From Hofstenia miamia (taxonomy: Eukaryota; Xenacoelomorpha; Acoela): DNA of 64,000 nt. Where the stretch lies: assembly GCA_004352715.1 (NCBI GenBank), contig SCFE01000114.1, forward strand, positions 727,728 to 791,727. Reading direction: 5' to 3'. This document shows positions 26,124-38,469 of this stretch, piece by piece. A model generated the notes under the pieces. The model searched no databases. It saw nothing but the letters and a program-made list of their open reading frames with translations, and was not told the origin of the DNA. Position numbers and translations under genes: made by a program. Each line of letters opens with the position of its first letter. The stretch's first letter is position 1.

Positions 26124-27123
26124 NNNNNNNNNNNNNNNNNNNNNNNNNNNNNNNNNNNNNNNNNNNNNNNNNNNNNNNNNNNNNNNNNNNNNNNNNNNNN
26201 NNNNNNNNNNNNNNNNNNNNNNNNNNNNNNNNNNNNNNNNNNNNNNNNNNNNNNNNNNNNNNNNNNNNNNNNNNNNNNNNNNNNNNNNNNNNNNNNNNNN
26301 NNNNNNNNNNNNNNNNNNNNNNNNNNNNNNNNNNNNNNNNNNNNNNNNNNNNNNNNNNNNNNNNNNNNNNNNNNNNNNNNNNNNNNNNNNNNNNNNNNNN
26401 NNNNNNNNNNNNNNNNNNNNNNNNNNNNNNNNNNNNNNNNNNNNNNNNNNNNNNNNNNNNNNNNNNNNNNNNNNNNNNNNNNNNNNNNNNNNNNNNNNNN
26501 NNNNNNNNNNNNNNNNNNNNNNNNNNNNNNNNNNNNNNNNNNNNNNNNNNNNNNNNNNNNNNNNNNNNNNNNNNNNNNNNNNNNNNNNNNNNNNNNNNNN
26601 NNNNNNNNNNNNNNNNNNNNNNNNNNNNNNNNNNNNNNNNNNNNNNNNNNNNNNNNNNNNNNNNNNNNNNNNNNNNNNNNNNNNNNNNNNNNNNNNNNNN
26701 NNNNNNNNNNNNNNNNNNNNNNNNNNNNNNNNNNNNNNNNNNNNNNNNNNNNNNNNNNNNNNNNNNNNNNNNNNNNNNNNNNNNNNNNNNNNNNNNNNNN
26801 NNNNNNNNNNNNNNNNNNNNNNNNNNNNNNNNNNNNNNNNNNNNNNNNNNNNNNNNNNNNNNNNNNNNNNNNNNNNNNNNNNNNNNNNNNNNNNNNNNNN
26901 NNNNNNNNNNNNNNNNNNNNNNNNNNNNNNNNNNNNNNNNNNNNNNNNNNNNNNNNNNNNNNNNNNNNNNNNNNNNNNNNNNNNNNNNNNNNNNNNNNNN
27001 NNNNNNNNNNNNNNNNNNNNNNNNNNNNNNNNNNNNNNNNNNNNNNNNNNNNNNNNNNNNNNNNNNNNNNNNNNNNNNNNNNNNNNNNNNNNNNNNNNNN
27101 NNNNNNNNNNNNNNNNNNNNNNN
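26124..27123. other. Assembly gap (1000 N)
   Basis: Exactly 1000 N, probably a nominal scaffold-gap size. The right border is a (TA)n tract (27124-27144) and the left border is the dispersed repeat, so unresolved repeats are the likely cause. Confidence 0.99.
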
Positions 27124-27144
27124 ATATATATATATATATATATA

Positions 27145-27699
27145 GTAAATTTGCTTAGTATAATTCATATATCCATTGCAATGAATACAGCAAAATATAA
27201 ATGAAATGCTTTTAAAATTATCTAAAAATTGCATTAAAACAATATTTTTTGACAATACTTGCAATTTCGGCCTTCAAATTCTACAGTGCGTGAATCACTT
27301 TTAATTTCAACGCTTTAAATAGAATACTTCAACCAAAATGCACAGTAAAATTGAAATTATTAGATATAATATTAGTAAATATTAAACGTTAAGGTAGTTG
27401 ACGCAATTCCTAAACTCACCAAGTAAATGGTAAATGATTTGTGAATCATTGAATTAATTGCTATCTTTATAAATAGTTGTTCATTTCTGAAATTGCTTTT
27501 GATAACTATATACTTAATAAATAAAACGCTTAGAAGTTTGTGCGAGTTTCAAGCAGATTTGAAAATTTGTAGAAAATACTTGTGATGACTTCACCTCCAA
27601 TTCAAACCTGACTTGATTTAACCTTAAACAGCCTCCTGGCGTTCATTTTAAAGGACAAACTGTTTTTCCACATCTACAAAGAATTTTCTCTAAGCCTAT
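27145..27699. other. AT-rich DNA, no gene seen
   Basis: No supported feature. An AAACCTGACTTGATT patch at about 27604 resembles the CCTGA-rich tract inside the following tandem duplication. Confidence 0.55.
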
Positions 27700-28521
27700 T
27701 TCCAATTTTCAAAATCTTGGGACATGGGTAGGTCTTAATGTATTCAGAAGGTTTTGAGCTCCTGGAGGCAACAAAGACCTTTGACTGTATCTTGGTATGT
27801 ACAAGGATATTCCAAAACTATTGAGGCGTGCCATGCGCAAAGTCAGAAGTCGCGGGTGTTATCTGATTGAGCATAGCAGGTTTAATAGTTTTTGAGTTAT
27901 AAGTATTTAAATTTTTTGTATAGGATCATGAAAATTTTTCAAAAATCTCCAGGCTGCTTAAGATTAAACCTGATTAATCCTGTTGTTCACAGAGGAGGGG
28001 ACGTCATAAATGTAGCATCCTTTTCTTCTCGAATTATATTTGATATACAGATAAAAGATAATCATAAATCAACACTTGTGATTAAATTTTGCATATATAG
28101 TAAACATTAATTACATATATGATTTACATATCACTTTTGATGTTCTACGCCAGCTTACAACACACTTTATATATGTAATGAAGGAAAGCAGCTATATAAA
28201 GTTCTAGTACCAATCCATACTGATTTGTCTAGATTTTTCCATTTCATAAATTCAAAATGATATAAAATTGATTATAATACATGGATATTGTGAAACCTGA
28301 CTACGATCCTGCCTTGACCTGAACCTAATTTTCGACTCAAACCTCACCTGAAACCTGACTTATTTAATCCTGATAGATCTGATCCAAAAATCCTGACATG
28401 ACTTGACACTAGCAAATACACAAGTGGAATGGATCTCAGGTTATCCAAGGATCGTAGCAGAATATATTTTTTCAATTCAACAGCGTACTTTATTGCGGAA
28501 GGATATATCCAATTTTGTCCA
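27700..28521 (+). repeat. 822-bp tandem duplication, unit 1
   Basis: The unit begins TTCCAATTTTCAAAATCTTG and is repeated head-to-tail at 28522-29343. I found no difference on reading; the 72-codon frame at 27892-28110 recurs identically at 28714-28932. Inside is a degenerate run of CCTGA/ACCTGA words (about 28291-28400). No product is recognised. It is either a very recent duplication or an assembly duplication. Confidence 0.95.
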
Positions 28522-29343
28522 TTCCAATTTTCAAAATCTTGGGACATGGGTAGGTCTTAATGTATTCAGAAGGTTTTGAGCTCCTGGAGGCAACAAAGAC
28601 CTTTGACTGTATCTTGGTATGTACAAGGATATTCCAAAACTATTGAGGCGTGCCATGCGCAAAGTCAGAAGTCGCGGGTGTTATCTGATTGAGCATAGCA
28701 GGTTTAATAGTTTTTGAGTTATAAGTATTTAAATTTTTTGTATAGGATCATGAAAATTTTTCAAAAATCTCCAGGCTGCTTAAGATTAAACCTGATTAAT
28801 CCTGTTGTTCACAGAGGAGGGGACGTCATAAATGTAGCATCCTTTTCTTCTCGAATTATATTTGATATACAGATAAAAGATAATCATAAATCAACACTTG
28901 TGATTAAATTTTGCATATATAGTAAACATTAATTACATATATGATTTACATATCACTTTTGATGTTCTACGCCAGCTTACAACACACTTTATATATGTAA
29001 TGAAGGAAAGCAGCTATATAAAGTTCTAGTACCAATCCATACTGATTTGTCTAGATTTTTCCATTTCATAAATTCAAAATGATATAAAATTGATTATAAT
29101 ACATGGATATTGTGAAACCTGACTACGATCCTGCCTTGACCTGAACCTAATTTTCGACTCAAACCTCACCTGAAACCTGACTTATTTAATCCTGATAGAT
29201 CTGATCCAAAAATCCTGACATGACTTGACACTAGCAAATACACAAGTGGAATGGATCTCAGGTTATCCAAGGATCGTAGCAGAATATATTTTTTCAATTC
29301 AACAGCGTACTTTATTGCGGAAGGATATATCCAATTTTGTCCA
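28522..29343 (+). repeat. 822-bp tandem duplication, unit 2
   Basis: Head-to-tail copy of unit 1 with apparently perfect identity. The junction at 28521/28522 is clean, with no filler or N. After the unit the sequence is unique. Confidence 0.95.
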
Positions 29344-32069
29344 AGACAATTTTAACATTTATTTCTAAGTAGCATGTCAATGAAAGGCTGAATTAGGCCT
29401 AATGATGTATCTCATTTAAAAAACTAAAAAAGTCTAATTTTTTTATGAATATTTTAGAAAAAAAGTTCTATTTATCAATCAAAAACAGCGTTGAAACTAT
29501 TGCTGAATCTAGAAATACTAACGATTTTCAAGCAATTATTCTCATTATAACACTAAATATTAATTAACACGTTTTCATTTCAGTATTATTTAATTAAATA
29601 CGCCTTTTATTTGATCAATGGTAATAATTATACATTTAATAAATGAATTTCCACCTTTAAACTTTAAAATTTAAAAAATTTAAAATGTTTGATTCTAGAC
29701 TATTATTATGGCAACACTAACAAAACGAAAATTTCTCAAATACACAAGATTGATTGAGAAGTGGTAATTTTTTTCAAAGACATACAATAATTAATAATAA
29801 TTGCCTGTAAGATAAAAATGAACATTGTACTAAATACATTACAAAAAGATGGATAAATTGTTTTAGATTAAGAAATGCTAAAGAAGTTAAGCTAGATGCG
29901 CGTTGATAGCTTTGTAAGACAAAGATTGATGGGATATTTATTTGACAATGCTACACTTGGCAAAAGGGAAGGGGGTTGAATTCTAATCTGACATAGATTT
30001 CCCATTCTTTTAAACATGCAGGTGATTTATAAGTGCTGTGCTACTCCCTTCTGCTGCCTCCCCATTTGAATCAGAATTACCAACAATTTTCCACAAGCAG
30101 AAATTTACGTAAACCTCCCAACTTATTTTTTCAAAATTTATAATTTTTAATTAGTTAATGCCTTGTTAACCCTTTAATGACCAGGTTTTAACTGATCCTA
30201 AAACATCAATAAGTGCTCACCTGATAAAAAAGTTGATTGCATTAAGAACACATAAACATAGATTAAATATATTTTAAAATTTCAATAGTGGTAGCTTTAA
30301 TACATTCATCTGAGATTCAGAAATTGTATCTTTTTTAGATATTTCTATTCATTTATTAAGAAGGATATCCAATTAAATTATATTTCAAAGAGATCGGATT
30401 TTTCTTCTCTGAATATAAAAAATGTATATTTTAAGAGCGAACATGTTTTTTTCTGTAAACAACAAGCACTGCAATTATATGAAATCTCAAATGAATTTTT
30501 TAATAGAAATCTGCATGTAGCCTCCTTTGACTATCTACATTGATGAAATTTTGTATGATTGTTTCCAAATTGTGAAATTATCTCTTTGTGAGTCACTTAA
30601 CACGGACTAAATTACCAAAATGTAAAATGATTTCTTAAAAAGGATAAAAAAACGCTGATTGCTTGAATAGAGACGCGACAAAAAGCTTTTGTAATATCTC
30701 GTTTCAATTTAACAATAAATGTGTTGCTAACATAAAGAGACACAATTGAAATTTCATCTGACTTAGAATTATATTTAATTATCTTGAACACAGACGTCAG
30801 AAGAGAAATCCCTATTCAGCAGTATTGATAAAATATCTTGTATTATAAATTCAATTATCTTTTAACAATACAATGATTGATTTCTAAAAATATTAAGACT
30901 ACCATCATGTCTCAAATCATAATAAACATTGAAATATTTTGCATTGCATAATTCAATCTTCTGAAGAGAAAAAATTTCCAAAATACTTTCGAAACATATC
31001 AAAGAACAAAGTTCATTATAAAAAAACGTTCTACCTGAAATGAAAAATCAAAGGTCGTTTGGCGCCATTAATTTTTTATTACAATGCCTTTAATTACTTA
31101 GTATATTTGGTTTACTGACTTAACAAATTTATATCTATATGGAATATAGAAATTTTAAGGTCATGGCTGCGCGGTGGGCCCTTTATGAATATCCTTAAAT
31201 GCAGTTTAAGAGAACAGACGAAAATGCTTTTTACGACATTTACTTAGTCAATTAAATCAATTTAGATACCAATTACTCTGACATTATGTACTAATTTCTG
31301 AAATCTACTCTGCTTCTGAAATTATAACGACACTACGCTTTATAAATACAATTTGTCCATCACTGCTTCATCTGTAACTGCTTTGACACTGTGTTCCGAT
31401 GGTTTGGGAATAAATTTATTATTTTGTATTAAAACTAATTAATGAATTCTAACAGACATGTTAACTTCTGTATTTTCAAGATAGAAACGCCCCAGGATTT
31501 CAGATATATATATATATATATATATCGCTTCATATTACAACTTCAAATTAGTTTTAGGTGTATTTTAATCGAAATTAATGTGGATTTCTCTTGGAAATAA
31601 ATTAATGTCATGGAGTTAGAGTAATTAAACTTTTTTAGAAGATCCGGCACCTTCTGCTATAAATTATCTATTTCTGTAGTTCAGTTTCCAGGAAATGGGA
31701 AAACTTAGAATTTCTTTTTGAGAAATTATAAAAATTGAGTAAAATTATTAAAAGTTTAGTAAAAAGTTACAAATTTATGACAGCATTTCTAAACAGTTGT
31801 TAATTTCAAAACGCTTAAGCGATGGCTTATTAAAATTTTTACCGCTTTCGTTTAAATAGGTTATATATTCTGTTTCTTAAGTACCTTAGTTTCGTTATTT
31901 ATGTGTATTAGTTACTATAATTTTTTCAAATTTCTTAAATATTTACGTCAATGGGTTACCATCATCTTAAGTTTACAAGGAATAACGGAAATTTATTTAC
32001 ATACACCTACACTATAAACGATCCTACTAGATAAAGTTAAAATAGATTTAAAATCATCATATTGTGCTT
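29344..32069. other. AT-rich DNA, no gene seen
   Basis: No frame of note and no repeat apart from a (TA)n tract at about 31505-31526. Confidence 0.6.
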
Positions 32070-32300
32070 TCGTTGTAATAATTTAACTTTTGTCGTTGTT
32101 TTATATATATATCATTGCCTTTGGAATTATAGGAAGCTCTGTTCTTAATATATTTTAAATTGCTTTTCCCAAATTAGATGGTGATGACTAAAAATTTCCG
32201 AAGTTGATGACCTTTTAGATGTTCTTTATTTCCAGATGTCACTTAGTTTCACCGATAAATGATTTATTACAATCATAACAGGTATATTGTTATAACCTAG
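32070..32300 (-). pseudogene. Penelope-like GIY-YIG remnant
   Basis: The minus strand at 32221-32288 gives YTCYDCNKSFIGETK, a stop, then HLEIKN. This aligns position by position with QCDDCEKSYIGETKRHL at 16.8 kb: the Cys-X2-Cys pair, the YIG core (here FIG) and GETK. Further downstream a frame with DIYIK resembles the AIYVKE tail of the other copies. Stops and frameshifts show it is dead. A (TA)n tract (32334-32358) lies just upstream. No clear hammerhead core was found below it. Confidence 0.65.
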
Positions 32301-32797
32301 AGACAAAACTTAGTATTTTTAAATTTGCTCTTTGTATATATATATATATATATATATACATTGCTTTGGTTGGAAGAACTAATGGATGCAGCCATTTAGA
32401 TTATACTCACTAATATAAAAGGCTAAGATAAAATGATTGTTTGGGAAACATTTCAGTAATATTTGAAACAAATTTTATAAAAACACAAATGCAGTATTTT
32501 ATTTCAAAATTGATAAGCATTTGTTGCCATAGTGAAGACATTTGAAATTATTTTCAAAAATTTCTGCTCGTTTGGACAACCATCCAAATTTTAGCAATAA
32601 GCTTACAAGAGATAAATTTTTACATCAGGAACTGAGAACTATGGTGCGCTAGCCACAGGCTTGTCAATGAAGCAGAATTTTAAATACATAGCCCCTAGAA
32701 ATTTCTCATAGGGATTCCCAAGAGACAAATGACATGCATGTGTATCTATGCTAACTATTTGTGCTTCCTGGCTCTTCGCAAAATTTATGCAGGTTTT

Positions 32798-32835
<38 letters not shown>

Positions 32836-33061
32836 NNNNNNNNNNNNNNNNNNNNNNNNNNNNNNNNNNNNNNNNNNNNNNNNNNNNNNNNNNNNNNNNN
32901 NNNNNNNNNNNNNNNNNNNNNNNNNNNNNNNNNNNNNNNNNNNNNNNNNNNNNNNNNNNNNNNNNNNNNNNNNNNNNNNNNNNNNNNNNNNNNNNNNNNN
33001 NNNNNNNNNNNNNNNNNNNNNNNNNNNNNNNNNNNNNNNNNNNNNNNNNNNNNNNNNNNNN
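32836..33061. other. 226-base assembly gap inside (TA)n
   Basis: N run flanked on both sides by (TA)n (about 32804-32835 and 33063-33103), so it is an unresolved microsatellite. Confidence 0.98.
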
Positions 33062-33095
<34 letters not shown>

Positions 33096-33103
33096 TATAT
33101 ATA

Positions 33104-34264
33104 CTGGGGTGACAAAATGCTACGTACACCTATATTCAAAATAAAAAAACTATAGAGTAAAACAAAAATAAAACAGTTTTCAGTATTTAATACATCGTCC
33201 ATGTCTTCTTAGAATCATTTGCACTCTATTTGGCATGCTTTCGTATAATTTTTCTATTGTTTGCACAGAAATCGAGTTCCGAATTGTTCGAACAACAGAA
33301 TCCATGTTCTCCTAAGAAATAACTTGATCTTTCAAACGTTGCTTTAAAATCGCCCACACGTTTTCAATCACGTTTAAATCAGGGCTATATGGGGGGCCAG
33401 TTTTCAACCTCAATGTTGTTTTCTTCGAAAAAATCTTTGACTATTTTGGCTTTATGCATGGGTGCATTGTCTTGTTGAAAAACGTACCTAGGCATAAGAA
33501 TCCCCTCTTTTGCATTTTCCAACAAACTAACATACCCTGATGAATTGAGAGTATTCAGGCAAGAATATAAAACTTTTTTACCATCGGCACAGATCGCACC
33601 TCAGTACATAATGGATCTTCTATCTGTGGACATTGACTTAACGTGTGCATCTGAAAATCGGGTACCATTTTTTCACCAAACATCTGCGTTTCCATCGCCA
33701 CTAAAGATCGCTCGTTTCCAGTCGCCAACTGTTCTGTTGCGTCTTTGTCGGCAACATCGGAACCTGACATGGGCATTTTCCTTCCTCAAAGTGGGTTTTT
33801 TGGAGGCTGATCTGCCGCTGTCTGCTAATAGTTCGAACCGAGACTGTCGAATTGCAAAAAAACTGTTTCACTCAGTAGTGAGAGTGACACGCCTTATGCT
33901 TCGTCTGGTTTTGTCAATTTTTGCTTTCTTCCCGTTGATTTACCAGCTGTAAATGTACCATTTCTCTCATATTTCCCCAAAGGAAGACAAGGCCGAAGAT
34001 CTGCTTCTTAAATCGAGAACTTCTACTGTTTTCTTCCATGAAAAATGTTGTTTTCGCAGAATAACGACTTGCTAAACAATAGAATCAGGCAATGGTTTCC
34101 CATTTCATGTGTTTTATGCTATTGCAAAATGTAATATGACTAAATTTTTTTTAATTAACAATGTATTATCACAAACGTGATGATTTTGTAGCTTCAGTTG
34201 ATTCATTTAGAATGGTTGTAAAAAGTTTAAAACACGATTTACGTAGCATTCTGTCAACTTACTG
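33104..34264 (-). mobile_element. Tc1-like DNA transposon, decayed
   Basis: The left end CTGGGGTGACAAAATGCTAC and the right end, read inverted as CAGTAAGTTGACAGAATGCT, share GACA[A/G]AATGCTACGTA. Both are flanked by TA, the left one inside a (TA)n tract. The length of 1.16 kb is slightly short for the family. The interior encodes a broken Tc1-type transposase on the minus strand. The plus-strand 135-codon frame at 33545-33952 is antisense to it and not a gene. Confidence 0.85.
33170..34060 (-). pseudogene. Tc1-family transposase pseudogene
   Basis: Cut-and-paste DDE transposase. Reading the minus strand across frames gives, in order: YERNGTFTAGKSTGRKQKLT (linker or GRPR-like region after the helix-turn-helix part), TVGDWKRAIFSGDG around the first catalytic site (family DWK-x-V-x-F-S-D-E; the aspartate and glutamate are not preserved as DE here), YVFQQDNAPMHKAKIV with the second aspartate, and PYSPDLNVIENVWAILK with the terminal glutamate. 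Several frameshifts and stops (for example TAG/TGA near 33760-33900) break the frame. It could bind ends in principle only if repaired; as it stands it is nonfunctional. Confidence 0.85.
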
Positions 34265-34270
34265 TATACC

Positions 34271-34317
34271 AGACTTGTCAACGAGCCGACATTTCCAAGC
34301 TCGGCTCGGCTCGGCTC
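34271..34317. repeat. GGCTC-rich element end at gap
   Basis: CAGACTTGTCAACGAGCCGA followed by repeated CGGCT units up to the gap. It shares the ACTTGTCAACGAGCCGA block with 6566-6597. It starts just after the Tc1-like element's right TA, so the Tc1-like element may have landed beside or inside this repeat. Confidence 0.6.
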
Positions 34318-35317
34318 NNNNNNNNNNNNNNNNNNNNNNNNNNNNNNNNNNNNNNNNNNNNNNNNNNNNNNNNNNNNNNNNNNNNNNNNNNNNNNNNNNN
34401 NNNNNNNNNNNNNNNNNNNNNNNNNNNNNNNNNNNNNNNNNNNNNNNNNNNNNNNNNNNNNNNNNNNNNNNNNNNNNNNNNNNNNNNNNNNNNNNNNNNN
34501 NNNNNNNNNNNNNNNNNNNNNNNNNNNNNNNNNNNNNNNNNNNNNNNNNNNNNNNNNNNNNNNNNNNNNNNNNNNNNNNNNNNNNNNNNNNNNNNNNNNN
34601 NNNNNNNNNNNNNNNNNNNNNNNNNNNNNNNNNNNNNNNNNNNNNNNNNNNNNNNNNNNNNNNNNNNNNNNNNNNNNNNNNNNNNNNNNNNNNNNNNNNN
34701 NNNNNNNNNNNNNNNNNNNNNNNNNNNNNNNNNNNNNNNNNNNNNNNNNNNNNNNNNNNNNNNNNNNNNNNNNNNNNNNNNNNNNNNNNNNNNNNNNNNN
34801 NNNNNNNNNNNNNNNNNNNNNNNNNNNNNNNNNNNNNNNNNNNNNNNNNNNNNNNNNNNNNNNNNNNNNNNNNNNNNNNNNNNNNNNNNNNNNNNNNNNN
34901 NNNNNNNNNNNNNNNNNNNNNNNNNNNNNNNNNNNNNNNNNNNNNNNNNNNNNNNNNNNNNNNNNNNNNNNNNNNNNNNNNNNNNNNNNNNNNNNNNNNN
35001 NNNNNNNNNNNNNNNNNNNNNNNNNNNNNNNNNNNNNNNNNNNNNNNNNNNNNNNNNNNNNNNNNNNNNNNNNNNNNNNNNNNNNNNNNNNNNNNNNNNN
35101 NNNNNNNNNNNNNNNNNNNNNNNNNNNNNNNNNNNNNNNNNNNNNNNNNNNNNNNNNNNNNNNNNNNNNNNNNNNNNNNNNNNNNNNNNNNNNNNNNNNN
35201 NNNNNNNNNNNNNNNNNNNNNNNNNNNNNNNNNNNNNNNNNNNNNNNNNNNNNNNNNNNNNNNNNNNNNNNNNNNNNNNNNNNNNNNNNNNNNNNNNNNN
35301 NNNNNNNNNNNNNNNNN
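34318..35317. other. Assembly gap (1000 N)
   Basis: Exactly 1000 N. The left border is a GC-rich tandem repeat. Confidence 0.99.
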
Positions 35318-36065
35318 CACACATAATTTAACATTTTAATGAATCTGGTACCACGGATTAGACATGTAAATACAATTCAATTAAAATATAGACAATAATC
35401 AGCTATATTTCTATTTATATATTTCATATATTCGTCATGTATTTCAATTCATGTGAAATTATAATAAGATTTACTTCATTACAAGAAGGACTTACTCGTA
35501 AGTATTCGGTTTAAGAGTACTTTGATGTTCTGTATTTTTAAGAATTTTGTTTTCAAGTTGAAAGTCTTGCAGATTTATGTGTAAATAATATGACTGCAAT
35601 TTGTGGTGGAACTGTGTTTCCACTTCCCATTTTTCTCTATTTGCAAATGAATATGGTATACATTTGTAATTCTATTTTAGTTACGAGCTCATCTTCTTTT
35701 CTAAGAAGTTAGTATAACAATTTGTTTTGGACTTCTCTGTCAATTTTTGCAATTTCTCTATTTGGTTTGTGTCCTCTAATTTTTAATGCCCTCATCACCA
35801 TTAACAAATTTGACATTTCCCAAATGTAGGCATTTCCTACTTTATAAATGATAAACTTTTAGCGGAGTGCTTGTTATTATTGTTGTTATGGTTTCCATGA
35901 AATGTTTAATTGTAAGCTATACATATGAAAACAACTGTTTAAGTTAAAATTATTAAGGCCTGTCTTAGCTACACAATTTAATTTGCCAGACTTAATCAGC
36001 CTGACTTTTTAAATTTATACAGTAATGATATATCTTGGTGTAATTGAAATTATATTAATTAATGT

Positions 36066-36124
<59 letters not shown>

Positions 36125-37980
36125 AATAGAAATAGTATATTTATAATGTGTAGCAATTGAAACAGAAATGTTTTTCAAGATCGCTGTCTTCTGATGAATT
36201 GAGAAGTTGATAGCACTTTAAGTTTTAACATGTCGCTCAAAATCATTTTTAGCCAGTTTGCTTTTTATTCTAACCAATCTGATTCTTCATTTAGAAAATC
36301 AGAATTTTGAAACACAATTTTTGAGAAGTTGTTCAATCTTTCCGTAATTCTGCTTGATGCAGAAGAAGTATTTCTTAGATGAAGGCGAGCAGTGATAATA
36401 GCTATTATTATATTCTCAGAGATGAAGTGGATGGCGTTGGCTATGGCCACAAATATAAGATAAAAAAACCTATGGAGCGACAATTCATTTCCACCTTACC
36501 TTACGAGGTCCATGGGATCCCTACCCAGTGTACTCAGGGGGGACATGGTGGAATGCCCCCGCCAGGTTTCCAAATTTAATTTTGACTGGATAAATCAAAA
36601 AATGTTTCGTAAAAAATTGAAAAATTTAAAATCTAGGATCGTGAAATGCATTTTTAGGGTCTATTTTCTCAATAACCATCTAAGCATTATACAAACGCGT
36701 CTATTAAACATTAAACAATTCATTTCCTGCTTTCATGTTTTTGAATCTTTTTAATAATATCAGCAACATTTATTATAATCAAAAAGACTACAATATAAAA
36801 ATATTTTACAAATGACTAAAACTTTTGAATAGCTTTTTAGTAAAAAACTAGAGATGTGGTTTAGCAGACATGGTTGTCATTCTCAACCCTGCATATCTGT
36901 TTTGTTTTGTCTATTAGAATCATACACGTATGTTCTACAAAATTTACATAACTTTACCAACGCCCCCTATAGGACTTTTAATTACATTTAAATACAGACA
37001 TTTCTACTATTCCCTGTTGTCAATAAATATAGCGCGTTGTGAGATTTAGTCAGAAGTTAGAAAAGATGAAATTCGTATTTATTATTCGTGCAGGAAACAA
37101 AACAGTCGGTAGATGTCTGTGTACTACTAAATATATTACAGAAATGAACTAGTTGCTTTCGAAACCATAAATAATAAGGATTATTATAAAGCTTTTCTTC
37201 TTAATAAATTTATCGCATTTCGAATGAGTACCAACAAATCCTGATAATTGGTTAAAACAATAACCTGATATCTTAAGATTTTGTAAATTATGGTGCATTC
37301 ACTATAATTGATTGTTAATTATTAATGGTGGAATATTTGACGAGTGGAAAGAGATACTTGGCTAATAAACCGGCTTTGGAGGCATTGTTAAATAAATACG
37401 AAACGGAAAGTGTCAATTTCCTATTTCGACAACAAAGCCACTCGGAAAGATGTTTAATTGGATATTATCAAATATTCGGCATCTAATCAGCGACCAAAAT
37501 GTTAGCTAAGGTAAATAGCCTAATGGAATTTCTGAGAATATCATAACGCAACCAAATATGATAAATTTACCACCATTGCTGATAAGAACCAAATATAATA
37601 ATTTAATCGTGAAAAGCCTAAATGCTGTAATAACAAAGCCTACTTTCATCAATTTTTGAATATTTTAAAATAGTGAATTAATCAATAATGAATTATGAAA
37701 TTGTCTTTAATTATGCATTTCAGTCCATTGTATGTTTTAAGCTATCGCTAAAATATGGCTTTAGTTTTCGTTACATTCACTTACAATAACAAAACTTCAT
37801 CAAAGAAATAGATTTAATTCTACCACAGATGCGCAAAATTGATAAAAGTTTAGCATAATTCGAAAATTACTTAAATATATTTAAGTAATTCTTAATGAAA
37901 TTACTGCATAAAACACCACAAACTGCAACGCATTCCACTTTCAAAACGAGTGAAACTTTTAAATAATTTTTGAAAAGTTC
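35318..37980. other. AT-rich DNA with a (TA)n tract
   Basis: (TA)n at about 36071-36123. Frames at 36265-36483 (-), 36379-36579 (+) and 36512-36754 (+) are short and unrecognised. A GC-rich patch at 36530-36570 is unexplained. CTAGAGATG at 36848-36856 is the inverse of the CATCTCTAG end at 38461-38469. Confidence 0.5.
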
Positions 37981-38019
37981 TTAAAAATGGTAACTTTGTA
38001 TCAAAATTATTCATTGCAT

Positions 38020-38468
38020 ACCGCGGTAGCGATTTACTCAATTGCGGTGGTTAGCGGTAGAATTAAAACAACTTGCGGTTGCATTGGATTTAAAATCTCT
38101 AAGTATTTCTCAAAACATTTTTCTGAAACAAAACTAAGAGATTTCACATACAAAATATTAAAAGTAATTTTTACATATTTCATTGAAAATTTGATACTAC
38201 ACAAATAAAATTGAATGAAATCACAAAATATCAAGAAATTGTATTAAACTTTTCTATGAATGATCCATCATAATCCTTAAAAAATAATTCAGAAATATAA
38301 ATATTTTCTTACGAAGATAAAAATAGCCATTGTTGCGGTATACCGCGGCAAAATTTCACTTATTGCGGTGTTTTGCGGCAAAAAGCATACATTGCGGTGG
38401 TTAGCGGGTGAAATTTTATTCTATGCGGTGGCAATAATTTTAAAAAACCTGTACCGCGCCCATCTCTA
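38020..38468. mobile_element. TGCGGT-rich hAT-like element end
   Basis: About nine TGCGGT/GCGGT words in AT-rich DNA, in two clusters (38023-38080 and 38334-38430). TTGCGGTGGTTAGCGG occurs in both. The right edge GTACCGCGCCCATCTCTA resembles the CAGAGATGG-type terminus seen at 53194. CTAGAGATG at 36848 could be the opposite end of a 1.6-kb element, but flanking octamers (TAAAAAAC, GTTGGAAT) do not match, so the left boundary stays open. The overlapping frames at 37987-38208 and 38034-38234 are not convincing genes. Confidence 0.5.
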
Positions 38469-38469
38469 G

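Noticed and set aside
26089-27264. 391-codon minus-strand open frame
   Set aside because: It is open only because it spans 1000 N; the real residues are AT-repeat translation.
28291-28410. CRISPR-like array from recurring CCTGA words
   Set aside because: The words are irregular, short and unspaced; the context is eukaryotic.
27892-28932. Identical 72-codon frames as a duplicated gene
   Set aside because: The frame duplicates because the whole 822-bp unit is duplicated; no motif supports a product.
32639-33202. 110-187-codon frames
   Set aside because: They cross a 226-N gap inside a (TA)n tract; the readable part is Y-I repeats.
33545-33952. 135-codon plus-strand frame
   Set aside because: Antisense to the Tc1-like transposase relic, which explains its GC content and openness.
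34161-35339. Several 348-392-codon frames on both strands
   Set aside because: All cross the 1000-N gap at 34318-35317.
36182-36215. CTGATGA at 36191 as another hammerhead core
   Set aside because: The following sequence lacks a paired stem II and the GAAA box.
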